Origin: Cognatilysobacter xinjiangensis
GTDB lineage: Bacteria > Pseudomonadota > Gammaproteobacteria > Xanthomonadales > Xanthomonadaceae
Reading direction: 5' to 3'
NCBI RefSeq assembly: GCF_014651995.1
Contig: NZ_BMXY01000004.1
Coordinates: forward strand, 186,001 to 250,000
DNA: 64,000 nucleotides
This document shows, piece by piece, positions 8,621-17,190 of this stretch. A program made the translations under genes and the position numbers. Position 1 is the first letter of the stretch. Each line of letters opens with the position of its first letter. The notes under the pieces were generated by a model, which had not been told where the DNA came from, ran no database searches, and saw nothing but the letters and a program-made list of their open reading frames with translations.

Positions 8621-9262
8621 TTAGAAGTCGATTCTCACCTGTAACCAACCCTGTACCGGAGTGCCCGCGAATGTGGCGGGCGCGTAGCGCCACTGGCTGA
8701 CCACAGCCAAGGCTGTTTCGAAGGCGCGTTCGGAACAGTTCCGCTCGACAGGTACCACGGCGGATGCCATGCCGGATTCGTCGACGAGGACATCGAACAG
8801 CACGCTGCCGCCGGCATGGGGTCCGTTGAGACCCTCGATTTCCGACGGTTCAAAGCCTGCGCGATATCCGGAGATCTCCGCGGCCGGTCGGTCCGCTGCC
8901 GGCAGATCGAGCGTAGGCCGCTGGCCGTAGACGACGACTGTAACGCCTTGGGACGGATCGAAAGTCCAAATATGCGGCGGTGATGCCGCGCCGTCGGATG
9001 GCGCAGATTCGGTGACAAGCGGTGCCGATGGTGATGGTGACGGTTTGGGCGCTGATTGCGCCTGCGGAGTGGGTGAGGGGCTCCGTTCGGCCGGCGGAGG
9101 GGGCAGTGGACGGGACGGTACGACGTCGACGACAAGAGCGTTCGCTTCGTGGGAACGGATCAGCGGGCGGCTTGGCACTAGAAGCGCAATCACCAACACC
9201 ACATGGAATCCGATTGCCAGTGTGGTGGCAGCAAGGCGGCGGAGGTCAACGCGTAGGGGCAC
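8621..9262 (-). CDS. TonB-like energy transducer protein
   Basis: A 213-residue protein with an N-terminal cytoplasmic stub and one membrane anchor (about residues 12-30), a proline-rich periplasmic linker (about 48-85) and a C-terminal TonB-type beta-alpha-beta domain ending in VSQWRYAPATFAGTPVQGWLQVRIDF-like sequence. The AxxWxYxPA pattern is diagnostic of TonB/TolA C-terminal domains. Such proteins pass proton-motive energy from ExbB/ExbD to outer-membrane receptors, but no exbB/D or receptor gene is adjacent, so the partner is unknown. Codons are slightly less GC-rich than in neighbours. Confidence 0.82.
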   Translation of the reverse strand: MPLRVDLRRLAATTLAIGFHVVLVIALLVPSRPLIRSHEANALVVDVVPSRPLPPPPAERSPSPTPQAQSAPKPSPSPSAPLVTESAPSDGAASPPHIWTFDPSQGVTVVVYGQRPTLDLPAADRPAAEISGYRAGFEPSEIEGLNGPHAGGSVLFDVLVDESGMASAVVPVERNCSERAFETALAVVSQWRYAPATFAGTPVQGWLQVRIDF

Positions 9263-9341
9263 GGTTACGTCACTGCAGGACAGGCGGGCCGCCGGATTCT
9301 AGGAAACGGAGCGTCGAAAGGCTGAAGCGGCGCTGGCTGGC

Positions 9342-9791
9342 TTAGTCCCCCAGCAGCTTCGCGAAGTGCAGCGAGCCGCCGGCGTAGCCGCAGTCGCGAT
9401 AGAAGGCATGCGCGTGCTCGCGACTGAGCGCGGTGGTCACTTCGATGCGTGCGGCGCCCGACTGGCGGGCGATCGCCTCGACGTCCCGCAGCAGGCGGCG
9501 GCCGATGCCCCGGCGCGCGCATTCGGGCGAGACCACCAGCGCGGTGATGCGCGCCTGCTCGGTGCCGCGCACCAGCGAGTAGCGCAGGTCCATCGCGGCC
9601 AGGCCGCAGGCATGCCCGTCGATCTCGGCGAGCAGAAGCCGCTGGCGCGGATCGGCCAGCACCATCGCGATGCGGTCGGCCGCCTCGTCGCGGCTGCAGG
9701 GATAGCCGAGGTCGTCGAGCAGCAGGGCGACGTCGGGCGCGTCGCCGATCCGCGCGTCGCGGATACGGACGTCGCCGCCGCCCGGAGCCAT
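9342..9791 (-). CDS. GNAT-family N-acetyltransferase
   Basis: A 149-residue GNAT protein. The acetyl-CoA-binding motif A is visible as [20 protein letters not shown] (R-x-x-G-I-G-x-x-L), and the terminal motif B as [10 protein letters not shown]. The length is that of a single-domain acetyltransferase; the acceptor may be a small molecule or a protein terminus and cannot be deduced. It starts just after the clp stop (2-base gap) and is likely cotranscribed with clp, as a downstream passenger. Confidence 0.88.
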   Translation of the reverse strand: MAPGGGDVRIRDARIGDAPDVALLLDDLGYPCSRDEAADRIAMVLADPRQRLLLAEIDGHACGLAAMDLRYSLVRGTEQARITALVVSPECARRGIGRRLLRDVEAIARQSGAARIEVTTALSREHAHAFYRDCGYAGGSLHFAKLLGD

Positions 9792-9793
9792 GC

Positions 9794-10480
9794 TCAGCGG
9801 GTGCCGTAGAGGACGACGGTCTTGCCGCGGGCGTGGAGCAGGCCGTCGGCCTGGAGCTTCTTGAGCACGCGGCCGGCCATTTCGCGCGAGCAGCCGACCA
9901 GGCGCGAGAGCTCCTGGCGCGACACGCGGATCTGCGTGCCCTGCGGATGGCTCATGGCCTCCGGTTCCTTCGCGAGGTCGTGCAGCGTGCGCACGATGCG
10001 GTCGGTGACGTCGAGGAAGGCCAGGCGACCGGCCTTGCGGCTGGTATCGAGCAGGCGGCGGGAGATCTGCGCGCCGATCGAGTAAAGCAGCTTGGGCGCG
10101 TCGGTCGACAGCCGCGTCATCAGCAGGTCGTAGAAGCGCTCGTGGCCGATCTCGGCCAATTCAGTCGCGGTGCGCGTGCGCAGCGTGACCTCACGCTTGT
10201 CGGTCTCGATGAACAGGCCCATCTCACCGACGAACTGGCCGGCGCCGAAGTAGCCGAGCACCAGCTCACGGCCGTCCTCCTCCTCGTTGATGATGCTCAC
10301 CGAGCCGGAAATGACGTAGTAAAGCGTCGTCGCCGCGTCGCCCGGGCGGAACACGTCGGTGCGGGACGGATAGCGGCGGCGGTGGCAGTGGGCGAGGAAT
10401 CGCTCGATCGCCGCGTTGTCGGGCATCAACGGGCTGAGGGGCCGGCGTGCCGTGTGCTGATATGCCAGGTCGGGGGACAT
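9794..10480 (-). CDS. clp: Clp, Crp-like global transcription regulator
   Basis: A 228-residue CRP/FNR-family protein that closely matches Clp of Xanthomonas and Lysobacter, including the segment [19 protein letters not shown] at the start of the cyclic-nucleotide-binding domain, [17 protein letters not shown], and the helix-turn-helix [20 protein letters not shown]. In that family c-di-GMP binding blocks DNA binding, and Clp controls extracellular enzymes, exopolysaccharide and, in Lysobacter, antibiotic genes. A likely sigma-70 promoter (TTGGCC-N17-TATATA) and an inverted repeat lie upstream. An internal ATG ([10 protein letters not shown]) is an alternative start. This gene is a strong lineage marker. 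Confidence 0.95.
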   Translation of the reverse strand: MSPDLAYQHTARRPLSPLMPDNAAIERFLAHCHRRRYPSRTDVFRPGDAATTLYYVISGSVSIINEEEDGRELVLGYFGAGQFVGEMGLFIETDKREVTLRTRTATELAEIGHERFYDLLMTRLSTDAPKLLYSIGAQISRRLLDTSRKAGRLAFLDVTDRIVRTLHDLAKEPEAMSHPQGTQIRVSRQELSRLVGCSREMAGRVLKKLQADGLLHARGKTVVLYGTR

Positions 10481-10507
10481 GGGCAGGATCCAGGGGATTT
10501 AACCGAC

Positions 10508-10536
10508 TATATAGACGATCGGGGCCAAAGGGCCAA
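10508..10536 (-). promoter_or_regulatory. Probable sigma-70 promoter of clp
   Basis: On the minus strand TTGGCC (complement of 10531-10536) and TATATA (10508-10513) are separated by exactly 17 bases. Transcription would start near 10501, about 20 bases before the clp ATG. The -35 is a 4/6 match and the -10 is 5/6. Confidence 0.5.
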
Positions 10537-10560
10537 TCCCGTCACTATTGGATTTTGGCC
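10523..10560. promoter_or_regulatory. Imperfect inverted repeat between clp and speD
   Basis: Two nested inverted pairs, GGCC/GGCC at the outer ends with flanking AAA/TTTT, and CCAAT (10533-10537)/ATTGG (10547-10551) inside, form a symmetrical element overlapping the proposed clp -35 box. It does not match the CRP-like TGTGA-N6-TCACA site. It may be an operator or a chance palindrome. Confidence 0.4.
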
Positions 10561-10657
10561 TCCGTTCCAGCCCGGATGGTGCTTGGTTGCCCGTCGTTCG
10601 TTTCCCCGTCACCCCGCATGCCTCATAATCCCGTGTCTTATCCAGTCACCGGGATCC

Positions 10658-11458
10658 ATGCACGTGGTCAAGCCACTGCCGCGCCTGCGGCTCCAGGGGT
10701 TCAACAACCTGACCAAGGCGCTGTCGTTCAACATCTACGACATCTCCTACGCCGCGACCGAGGACGAGCGCCAGCGCTACATCCAGTACATCGACGAGGC
10801 GTACAACGCCGACCGCCTGACGCAGATCCTCACGGACGTCGCCGAGATCATCGGCGCGAACATCCTGAACATCGCGCGCCAAGACTACGACCCGCAGGGC
10901 GCGTCGGTGACGATCCTGATCTCGGAAGAGCCGGTGATCGACAAGCGCGACGCGGGCAAGGAGCTGATCTCCGACGCCGTCGTCGCGCACATGGACAAGT
11001 CGCACATCACGGTGCACACGTACCCTGAGACGCATCCGGACAACGGCATCGCGACGTTCCGCGCCGACATCGACGTGGCGACGTGCGGCGTGATCTCGCC
11101 GCTGAAGGCGCTGAACTACCTGATCGAGAGCTTCGAGTCCGACATCGTGATCATGGACTACCGGGTCCGTGGCTTCACGCGCGACATCAAGGGCAAGAAG
11201 CACTACATCGACCACAAGATCAATTCGATCCAGGACTACCTGGCGAAGAACATCCGCAACCGCTACGAGATGCTCGACGTCAACGTCTACCAGGAGAACA
11301 TCTTCCACACGAAGATGCACCTGAAGGAGTTCGACCTCGATACCTACCTGTTCGAGGAGAAGGCAAAGAACCTCTCGTTCAAGGACCGGATGAAGGTCGA
11401 GTCGCGCCTCAAGCGCGAGATCGAAGAGCTCTACCACGGCCGCAACCTCGTCGACTGA
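10658..11458 (+). CDS. speD: S-adenosylmethionine decarboxylase proenzyme
   Basis: A 266-residue pyruvoyl enzyme of the long proteobacterial SpeD type. It supplies decarboxylated SAM, the aminopropyl donor for spermidine. Self-cleavage in this family occurs at the Lys-Ser of the DKSHI motif, here Lys114-Ser115, turning the Ser into the pyruvoyl group. The [19 protein letters not shown] block contains the conserved Cys. Other matching segments are [10 protein letters not shown] and [14 protein letters not shown]. The start ATG 10658 fits family N termini. It is monocistronic, ending at a strong bidirectional terminator; no speE is adjacent. Confidence 0.96.
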   Translation: MHVVKPLPRLRLQGFNNLTKALSFNIYDISYAATEDERQRYIQYIDEAYNADRLTQILTDVAEIIGANILNIARQDYDPQGASVTILISEEPVIDKRDAGKELISDAVVAHMDKSHITVHTYPETHPDNGIATFRADIDVATCGVISPLKALNYLIESFESDIVIMDYRVRGFTRDIKGKKHYIDHKINSIQDYLAKNIRNRYEMLDVNVYQENIFHTKMHLKEFDLDTYLFEEKAKNLSFKDRMKVESRLKREIEELYHGRNLVD

Positions 11459-11476
11459 CGGTTGCGGTACGTAGCG

Positions 11477-11502
11477 AAAAGGCCGGCGAAAGCCGGCCTT
11501 TT
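11477..11502. terminator. Bidirectional intrinsic terminator between speD and coq7
   Basis: The 11-bp perfect stem AAAAGGCCGGC (11477-11487)/GCCGGCCTTTT (11492-11502) with a GAAA loop lies between convergent genes. It has A and T runs at its feet, so it can act in both directions. Confidence 0.88.
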
Positions 11503-11528
11503 CCGTTCGCGACGATGCTAGCCGCCGA

Positions 11529-12170
11529 TCAGATCCGGTAGGCGACCGTTTTCATCACCTTCGATGCCGCGGCCATCAGTTGCGGGATCGGCATCGGCAG
11601 GCGACGCGCGCCCGCTGCCTCGGCGGTGTCGGCATGGCGCGCCTCGTCGTCCTTCATGATTTCCAGGATCGCGCGGCTGCGCACATCGGCGGGCGGCAGC
11701 GATTCGAGATGTTCATCGATGTGCGCCTCGACCTGGCGCTCGGTCTCGACGACGAAGCCGAGGTTCCAGCCATCGCCGCGCAGCCCGGCGGCGAGGCCGA
11801 TGGCGTAGGCGCCGGCGTACCAGACGGGATTGAGCAGGCTCGGGCGGCTGTCGAGCTCGCGCAGCCGGTCCGCGCACCAGGCGAGGTGGTCGGTCTCCTC
11901 CTGCGCGGCATGCAGCAGGTGCTCGCGCGTGCGTGCATCGCGGGCGACCGAGGCCTGCCCGACGTACAGCGCCTGCGCGCAGACCTCACCGACATGGTTG
12001 ATGCGCATCAGCCCCGCGGCATGCCGACGCTCCGCATCGTCGAGCACGATGTCCGGCTGCGAGGCGGCGGGGTTGCGGCGCACGGCCGGCGGATCGCCGG
12101 CGACGGTCTCGAGCGCACGCTGCGCGCTGTCGATCCAGCGATCGAACGAAGTGAGGTGTCGGGTATTCAT
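11529..12170 (-). CDS. coq7: Demethoxyubiquinone hydroxylase
   Basis: A 213-residue Coq7-type di-iron monooxygenase that hydroxylates 2-polyprenyl-3-methyl-6-methoxy-1,4-benzoquinone late in ubiquinone synthesis, at the inner membrane. The carboxylate-bridged iron site is seen in [39 protein letters not shown] and [10 protein letters not shown], giving the ExxH pairs of the ferritin-like four-helix fold. The length is normal. It is separated from the downstream Fe-S protein gene by only about 9 bases and may be cotranscribed with it. Confidence 0.95.
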   Translation of the reverse strand: MNTRHLTSFDRWIDSAQRALETVAGDPPAVRRNPAASQPDIVLDDAERRHAAGLMRINHVGEVCAQALYVGQASVARDARTREHLLHAAQEETDHLAWCADRLRELDSRPSLLNPVWYAGAYAIGLAAGLRGDGWNLGFVVETERQVEAHIDEHLESLPPADVRSRAILEIMKDDEARHADTAEAAGARRLPMPIPQLMAAASKVMKTVAYRI

Positions 12171-12179
12171 GCGCGAAGT

Positions 12180-13346
12180 CTACTGCGCAGGCGGGAACGA
12201 TCCGTCGAGCTGACGCGCGAGGAATTCCACCGGATGCAGCACGGGCACCGCGGTGCCCGACTGCAGGTGCAGGCGGCAGCCGATGTTGGCGCTCAGCAAC
12301 AGCGTCGCGCCGCTGGCATCGAGCTGATACAGCAGAGGATCGCGGAACGAGGCGGCGCGCTCGCGATCGAGCAGCATCGCGCTGCCGGACGCGCCGCAGC
12401 AGCCGTAGCCCGCGTCCAGGATGATGAGGTCGAGGCCCGGAACGCGCGCCAGCAGGCGGCGCAGTGCGGGCACGCTGCCGACCACGTTGCGCTGCGTGCA
12501 GGGAAGGTGCAGCGCCACGCGCCCGGCGAAGGAGCGGAACGCGAGCGCGTCGGCATGACGGTCGAGGACGTCGAGTGCGTCGACGGTCGCGGTGCCGTCG
12601 GGCATCGCCGCTGCCACCGCCTCATGGCAGCCGCTGGCGAGGGTGAGCACCTGCGCATGGCCGGCGAAGGCGTCGCGGTTCGTCGCAGCGAGGCTGGCGG
12701 CGATCGCCGTACCGCCCGCATGCGCATGAAGCGCGCCGCAGCAGGTCTGCGCGGCGGGTATCGACATGTCGATGCCACAGGTCGATAGCAGCCGGGCGAG
12801 CGAGGCGCGCACCGGCGCTTCGTAGGTCTGCGCCGCACAGCCGACGAACAGGGCCGCCTGCGAGCGCGGCCCGACAGCGTGTTCCCGCGAGATCGGCCCG
12901 CCTTGCGCGGCCGGTGGGCGCGGCAGCACTCGAAGGCGCCGCGGCAGCCAACGGTAACTCCACCGATACAGCGACAGCAGCCGCGTGAGGCCGCGCGGAC
13001 GTGCCGTCAGCCACTCGATCGCGCATTGCACGGCCGCCGCACCGCGGCGTCGGCGCTGCCGACTGCGGGTTTCCAGCAGCAGCGCGCCATAGCGCACGCC
13101 GGCGGGACAGACGGCCTCGCAGGCGCGGCAGGCCAGGCAGTGGTCGAGGTGCGCGTCCCCGACAGGCGTCGGTTCCAGCGCATCCAGCGCCCAGCCGCGG
13201 GCGAGTGCGATCCGCCCGCGCGGCGATTCGGCCTCGATCCGGTCCCGCCGGTAGGTCGGGCAGGCCGGGAGGCAGAGGCCGCATTGGACGCACTGGTCGG
13301 CCAGGCCGACCAGCCGGTTGGCCGCGGGTGGGCGGGGCAGGGGCAT
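12180..13346 (-). CDS. GlcF-type (Fe-S)-binding oxidoreductase subunit
   Basis: A 388-residue protein resembling the iron-sulfur subunit of glycolate oxidase. Two 4Fe-4S motifs are visible at the N terminus (CVQCGLCLPACP near residue 19 and CLACRACEAVCP near residue 69). Two CCG-type domains follow (CCGALHAHAGG, later YGCCGASGSAML), which in this family bind another cluster or contact a heterodisulfide-reductase-like partner. Neither glcD nor glcE is adjacent, so the flavoprotein partner and substrate are unknown; alternatives are lactate- or glycerol-3-phosphate-type dehydrogenase subunits. Confidence 0.85.
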   Translation of the reverse strand: MPLPRPPAANRLVGLADQCVQCGLCLPACPTYRRDRIEAESPRGRIALARGWALDALEPTPVGDAHLDHCLACRACEAVCPAGVRYGALLLETRSRQRRRRGAAAVQCAIEWLTARPRGLTRLLSLYRWSYRWLPRRLRVLPRPPAAQGGPISREHAVGPRSQAALFVGCAAQTYEAPVRASLARLLSTCGIDMSIPAAQTCCGALHAHAGGTAIAASLAATNRDAFAGHAQVLTLASGCHEAVAAAMPDGTATVDALDVLDRHADALAFRSFAGRVALHLPCTQRNVVGSVPALRRLLARVPGLDLIILDAGYGCCGASGSAMLLDRERAASFRDPLLYQLDASGATLLLSANIGCRLHLQSGTAVPVLHPVEFLARQLDGSFPPAQ

Positions 13347-13376
13347 CGGGCGATGCTAGCCCGGTCTTGACGCGGC

Positions 13377-13405
13377 TTGCACGCGCTGGCAGGGGTCGCT
13401 ATCAT
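13377..13405 (+). promoter_or_regulatory. Sigma-70 promoter for rplM-rpsI
   Basis: TTGCAC (13377-13382) and TATCAT (13400-13405) are separated by exactly 17 bases, giving a start near 13412 and a 5' leader of about 100 bases. The leader contains a small hairpin, GGGAC-TCCG-GTCCC, at 13424-13437. Confidence 0.6.
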
Positions 13406-13512
13406 TCCGCTTCTTTGTTCCGCGGGACTCCGGTCCCACCACAACGCGTGGCGACGTTCGGACGCTCCGGTGTCCCAACCAACCCGACCAGGCACCCACC
13501 AAGAGTTTTGTC

Positions 13513-13941
13513 ATGAAGACCTTTATCGCCAAGTCCGAGACCGTCCAGCGCGACTGGTATCTCGTCGACGCCTCCGGCAAGACCCTGGGCCGCCTGGCCT
13601 CGGAGCTCGCCCGCCGTCTGCGCGGCAAGCACAAGCCCGTCTACACTCCGCACGTCGACACCGGCGACTACCTGATCGTGGTCAACGCCGAGAAGATCGC
13701 CGTCACCGGCAACAAGCTGGCCGACAAGAAGTACCACCGCTTCACCGGCTACGTCGGCAACCTGAAGACCGAGACGCTCGCCCAGGCGCTTGAGCGCCAC
13801 CCGGAGCGCGTGATCGAGATCGCGGTCAAGGGCATGCTGCCGAAGGGTCCGCTGGGCCGCGCGATGTACCGCAAGCTCAAGGTCTACAAGGGTGCCGAGC
13901 ACCCGCACGCCGCGCAGCAGCCGCAGACGCTCGACATCTAA
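13513..13941 (+). CDS. rplM: 50S ribosomal protein L13
   Basis: The 142-residue protein has the standard length and motifs of bacterial L13 ([41 protein letters not shown]-like [10 protein letters not shown]). It binds 23S rRNA early in assembly of the large subunit. It precedes rpsI by 11 bases in the classical L13-S9 operon, with a good promoter at 13377-13405. Confidence 0.99.
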   Translation: MKTFIAKSETVQRDWYLVDASGKTLGRLASELARRLRGKHKPVYTPHVDTGDYLIVVNAEKIAVTGNKLADKKYHRFTGYVGNLKTETLAQALERHPERVIEIAVKGMLPKGPLGRAMYRKLKVYKGAEHPHAAQQPQTLDI

Positions 13942-13952
13942 GGTCCAAGAAC

Positions 13953-14345
13953 ATGGCTACCCAGCAGAATTACGGCACCGGCCGCCGCAAGTCCTCCACC
14001 GCCCGCGTGTTCCTGCGCAAGGGCTCGGGCAACATCACGATCAACCAGCGCTCGCTGGACGAGTTCTTCGGCCGCGAGACGGCGCGCATGATCGTGCGCC
14101 AGCCGCTCGAGCTGACCAACTCGACCGACAAGTTCGACGTGGTGGTGACGGTCGCCGGCGGCGGCATCACCGGCCAGGCCGGTGCGATCCGCCTCGGCAT
14201 CGCCCGCGCGCTGGTCGAGTACGACGAGAACCTGAAGGGCGACCTGCGCCGCGCCGGTTTCATGACCCGCGATGCCCGCGAGGTCGAGCGCAAGAAGGTC
14301 GGCCTGCACAAGGCACGTCGCGCCACGCAGTTCTCGAAGCGCTAA
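13953..14345 (+). CDS. rpsI: 30S ribosomal protein S9
   Basis: The 130-residue protein is bacterial S9. It has [15 protein letters not shown] at the N terminus, the [19 protein letters not shown] core, and the basic tail [17 protein letters not shown], whose final SKR reaches the P-site tRNA in the ribosome. It is the second gene of the rplM-rpsI operon and is followed by a hairpin at 14357-14387. Confidence 0.99.
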   Translation: MATQQNYGTGRRKSSTARVFLRKGSGNITINQRSLDEFFGRETARMIVRQPLELTNSTDKFDVVVTVAGGGITGQAGAIRLGIARALVEYDENLKGDLRRAGFMTRDAREVERKKVGLHKARRATQFSKR

Positions 14346-14356
14346 TCGCGCTTCGC

Positions 14357-14387
14357 GGAATGCTGATGGGCTTGCCGTCAGCATTCC
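14357..14387 (+). terminator. Hairpin after rpsI overlapping the tRNA promoter
   Basis: The 10-bp perfect stem GGAATGCTGA (14357-14366)/TCAGCATTCC (14378-14387) with an 11-base loop lies 11 bases after the S9 stop. No T run follows, so it may act as an mRNA 3'-end stabiliser or weak terminator. The loop contains the proposed -35 box of the tRNA promoter. Confidence 0.55.
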
Positions 14388-14399
14388 ACGCGGTAGAAT
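14372..14399 (+). promoter_or_regulatory. Probable promoter of tRNA-Gln
   Basis: TTGCCG (14372-14377) and TAGAAT (14394-14399) are 16 bases apart, giving initiation a few bases before the tRNA 5' end at 14409. The -35 lies in the loop of the rpsI hairpin. Confidence 0.5.
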
Positions 14400-14408
14400 T
14401 CGCTACAT

Positions 14409-14483
14409 AGCCCCGTCGCCAAGCGGTAAGGCACCTGACTCTGACTCAGGCATTCGGTGGTTCGAATCCATCCGGGGCTGCCA
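14409..14483 (+). tRNA. tRNA-Gln (anticodon CTG)
   Basis: The 75-base sequence folds as a cloverleaf. The acceptor stem is AGCCCCG/CGGGGCT, the D arm is of the GCCAAGCGGTAAGGC type, the anticodon stem is CCTGA/TCAGG with loop CTCTGAC giving anticodon CTG, and the T arm is GGTGG-TTCGAAT-CCATC. The CCA end is encoded (14481-14483). The D-arm sequence matches E. coli tRNA-Gln. Confidence 0.95.
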
Positions 14484-14509
14484 AACAAGAAGACTGCATC
14501 GCAGTCGCC

Positions 14510-14534
14510 GAAGACCCGCCTCGCGCGGGTCTTC
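14510..14534 (+). terminator. Hairpin after tRNA-Gln
   Basis: The 10-bp stem GAAGACCCGC (14510-14519)/GCGGGTCTTC (14525-14534) with a 5-base loop lies 26 bases after the tRNA. The following sequence has only scattered T residues, so termination strength is uncertain. Confidence 0.6.
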
Positions 14535-14558
14535 GCGTATCCGGGGTCTGGAGTCGCC

Positions 14559-15296
14559 ATGGTCGCCCGCTTCCCGCCGCCGATCGTTCCGCCCGATGCC
14601 GCCATCGAGCGCATGCGCGCGCAGGGCTATGCCGTGGTGTCGGCCGAAGGGCTCGCGACGCTCGCGGGCGTTGCGTCATCCGAGCTGGTCGCGCTCGCGC
14701 TGAGCTGGGACGACCTCGCGCCCGACACCTATCTCCGCGACGGCGGGCGCTACCGCCGTCGCCGTCATGCCTGCTTCGTGGTCGACGGCGTGGACGTCGC
14801 GCCGGCACCGCATCGCGCGCACTGGCAGCCGGTCGAGTACAACGCGCTGCACGGCGGCATGCACCGCTGGTTCGAGCCGATCCGCCACGACGTCGCCACG
14901 GCGCCGGCGTTCCTGCAGGTGTTGCGCGGCCTCGGCGCACTGTTCGACGAGCTGCGGCCGCAGCCGCGCTGGTACGTCGAGGCGCACCAGTTCCGCATCG
15001 ACACTGCCGGCGGCTTGGGCCGCCCGACGCCGGAAGGCGCGCATCGCGACGGCGTGGACTTCGTCGCCGTATTGCTCGTCGGCCGCCACGGCATCAAGGG
15101 CGGCGAGACCCGCGTGTTCCAGGCCGACGGCCCGGCCGGCGAGCGCTTCACGCTGGAGGAGCCGTGGTCGGCGCTGCTGCTCGATGACAGCCGCGTGATC
15201 CACGAATCCACTCCGATCCAGCCCGTCGACGGCGACGGCCATCGCGATACGCTGGTCGTCACCTATCGCGCCGGCGCGTTCCTGGGCGACGACTAG
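14559..15296 (+). CDS. 2OG-Fe dioxygenase family protein
   Basis: A 245-residue protein matching the bacterial 2OG-Fe dioxygenase family whose known members hydroxylate free amino acids. The iron ligands are visible as EGAHRDGVDF (His-x-Asp) and VIHESTP (distal His), with R-x-T-x-V-x-Y-R near the C terminus for 2-oxoglutarate. The start at ATG 14559 has a GGAG upstream; a longer in-frame ORF would begin inside the tRNA and was rejected. It is unlinked to any obvious pathway. Confidence 0.82.
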   Translation: MVARFPPPIVPPDAAIERMRAQGYAVVSAEGLATLAGVASSELVALALSWDDLAPDTYLRDGGRYRRRRHACFVVDGVDVAPAPHRAHWQPVEYNALHGGMHRWFEPIRHDVATAPAFLQVLRGLGALFDELRPQPRWYVEAHQFRIDTAGGLGRPTPEGAHRDGVDFVAVLLVGRHGIKGGETRVFQADGPAGERFTLEEPWSALLLDDSRVIHESTPIQPVDGDGHRDTLVVTYRAGAFLGDD

Positions 15297-15386
15297 CGCT
15301 CGCGGTCGATCGCCGCAGCGCCGCCTGCGGGTCGACAGTTACAATTGAAACCATCGCGCCGCACGGCGCCCGTCTTGGAGCATCCG

Positions 15387-16373
15387 ATGAAGCTGGGTTC
15401 CCTCAAGGAAGGCGGCCGCGACGGCACGCTGGTCGTCGTTTCGCGCGATCTCGCCCGCGCCGTGCGCGCCGACGGCATCGCGCCGACGCTGCAGCGCGCG
15501 CTCGAGGACTGGTCGAACGTCGCGCCGCGCCTCAACGCGCTGTACGAGTCGCTCAACGACGGCAGCCCCGACGGCGCGTTCGATCTCGACATGACGCAGC
15601 TGGCCGCGCCGCTGCCGCGCGCCTACGAGTTCGTCGACGGCTCCGCCTACCTGCCGCACGTCGAGCGCGTGCGCCGCGCGCGCGGTGCGCAGGTGCCGGA
15701 GAGTTTCTACGTCGACCCGCTGATGTACCAGGCCACCAGCGCCGGCTTCTACGGCCCGCGCGACGCGGTGCGCGTACCCAGCGAGAGCTACGGCATCGAC
15801 CTCGAGGCTGAAGTGGTCGTGGTCACCGACGACGTGCCGATGGCGGTGACGGCCGAGGAGGCCGCGTCGCACATCCAGCTGGTCGGCCTGGTCAACGACG
15901 TGTCGCTGCGCAACCTGATTCCCGACGAACTCGCCAAGGGCTTCGGCTTCCTGCAGAGCAAGCCGCGTTCGGCGCTGAGCCCGGTGTTCGTCACGCCGGA
16001 CGAACTCGGCGATGCCTGGCGCGATTCCAAGGTGCACCTGCCACTGGTGACGCACGTCAACGGCGACTGGTTCGGCGCGCCGGAAGCCGGTGTCGACATG
16101 CAGTTCTCGTTCGCGCAGCTCGTCGCGCATGCGGCCAGGACGCGCCCGCTGTCGGCCGGCACCATCGTCGGTTCGGGCACGGTGGCCAACGAGGACACCT
16201 CGCTCGGCGCGTCCTGCTTCGCCGAGAAGCGCACCGTCGAAACGCTGGAAAACGGCAAGCCGTCGACGCCGTTCATGAGCTTCGGCGACACCGTGCGCAT
16301 CGAAATGCTGGACGCCGACGGTCGCAGCATCTTCGGCGCGATCGAGCAGCGCATCGAGCCGCACGTCCGCTGA
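15387..16373 (+). CDS. Fumarylacetoacetate hydrolase family protein
   Basis: A 328-residue FAH-fold enzyme. The metal-binding carboxylates lie in YGIDLEAEVVVV and in the VGLVNDVSLRNL segment; GSGTVANEDTSLGASC and FGDTVRIEML are typical C-terminal motifs. The shorter bacterial FAA hydrolases of this type cleave fumarylacetoacetate to fumarate and acetoacetate. The downstream maiA makes that role in tyrosine/homogentisate breakdown likely. The start is ATG 15387 with GGAG 8 bases upstream. Other FAH-family acylpyruvases have the same fold, so the reaction rests on context. Confidence 0.88.
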   Translation: MKLGSLKEGGRDGTLVVVSRDLARAVRADGIAPTLQRALEDWSNVAPRLNALYESLNDGSPDGAFDLDMTQLAAPLPRAYEFVDGSAYLPHVERVRRARGAQVPESFYVDPLMYQATSAGFYGPRDAVRVPSESYGIDLEAEVVVVTDDVPMAVTAEEAASHIQLVGLVNDVSLRNLIPDELAKGFGFLQSKPRSALSPVFVTPDELGDAWRDSKVHLPLVTHVNGDWFGAPEAGVDMQFSFAQLVAHAARTRPLSAGTIVGSGTVANEDTSLGASCFAEKRTVETLENGKPSTPFMSFGDTVRIEMLDADGRSIFGAIEQRIEPHVR

Positions 16374-16457
16374 CCGGGCGATCCCGCGATGCGGACGGCA
16401 CGCCGTCGTCCGCGGCGCGGTAGTAAGGTGGCGAGCCCCATCGCCGAGCCCGCCGTC

Positions 16458-17129
16458 GTGACCGAGCCGCTGCGTCTCTACTCCTACTGGCGCTCCAGTG
16501 CCGCGTACCGCGTGCGCATCGGACTGGGCCTGAAGAAGCTGCCGTACGAGACGGTGCCGGTGCACCTGATCAGGGACGGCGGCGAGCAGCACAGCGAGGC
16601 GTTCCGCGAGGCCAATCCGCAGGAACTGGTGCCGGTGCTGCAGCATGGCGCACGGCTCTACCGGCAGTCGATGGCGATCCTCGAGTACCTCGACGAAACC
16701 TGGCCGACGCCGCCGCTGCTGCCGGCGCTCGCGCGCGATCGCGCCCGTGCGCGTGCGCTCGCGCAGACCATCGCCTGCGACATCCACCCGCTCAACAACC
16801 TGCGCGTGCTGCAGTACCTCGAGCACGAATGGAACGCGCCGCAGCCCGAGCGCGACGAATGGGTGCGGCACTGGATCACGAAGGGCTTTACCGCGTTCGA
16901 GGCGCTGCTCGACGACAACCCGGCCACCGGCGAGTTCTGCGAGGGCGATGCGCCCACTATCGCCGACTGCTGCCTGGTGCCGCAGGTCTACAACGCGCGC
17001 CGCTTCGGCGTCGACATGGAACGCTGGCCGACGATCGCGCGCATCGAGCGCGCCTGCCTCGCGCTGCCCGCGTTCGACGCCGCGCGCCCGGAGCGCCAGC
17101 CCGACTGCCCGGAAGCGCAGCGCGCCTGA
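16458..17129 (+). CDS. maiA: Maleylacetoacetate isomerase (zeta-class GST)
   Basis: A 223-residue glutathione-dependent isomerase converting maleylacetoacetate to fumarylacetoacetate. The zeta-class signature SYWRSSAAYRVRIGLGLK is intact and includes the SSxxxR active-site loop. QSMAILEYLDETWP forms the glutathione site, and the C-terminal helical domain has CDIHPLNNLRVLQYL. I chose GTG 16458, giving the usual short N terminus; ATG 16389 would add a basic, family-atypical extension. It follows the hydrolase gene and completes a two-gene tyrosine-catabolism unit ended by a strong terminator. Confidence 0.93.
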   Translation: MTEPLRLYSYWRSSAAYRVRIGLGLKKLPYETVPVHLIRDGGEQHSEAFREANPQELVPVLQHGARLYRQSMAILEYLDETWPTPPLLPALARDRARARALAQTIACDIHPLNNLRVLQYLEHEWNAPQPERDEWVRHWITKGFTAFEALLDDNPATGEFCEGDAPTIADCCLVPQVYNARRFGVDMERWPTIARIERACLALPAFDAARPERQPDCPEAQRA

Positions 17130-17145
17130 TGTGGGGCGCATAAAG

Positions 17146-17172
17146 AAAACGGCGGCACAGGGCCGCCGTTTT
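17146..17172. terminator. Bidirectional terminator between maiA and pilU
   Basis: The 11-bp stem AAAACGGCGGC (17146-17156)/GCCGCCGTTTT (17162-17172) with a 5-base loop lies between convergent genes and has A and T runs on its feet. Confidence 0.87.
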
Positions 17173-17190
17173 CGTATCAGCCGCGATGGA

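Noticed and set aside
10658-10660. Longer speD start within the clp region
   Set aside because: The upstream extension is antisense to clp; homologous proteins start at or close to ATG 10658.
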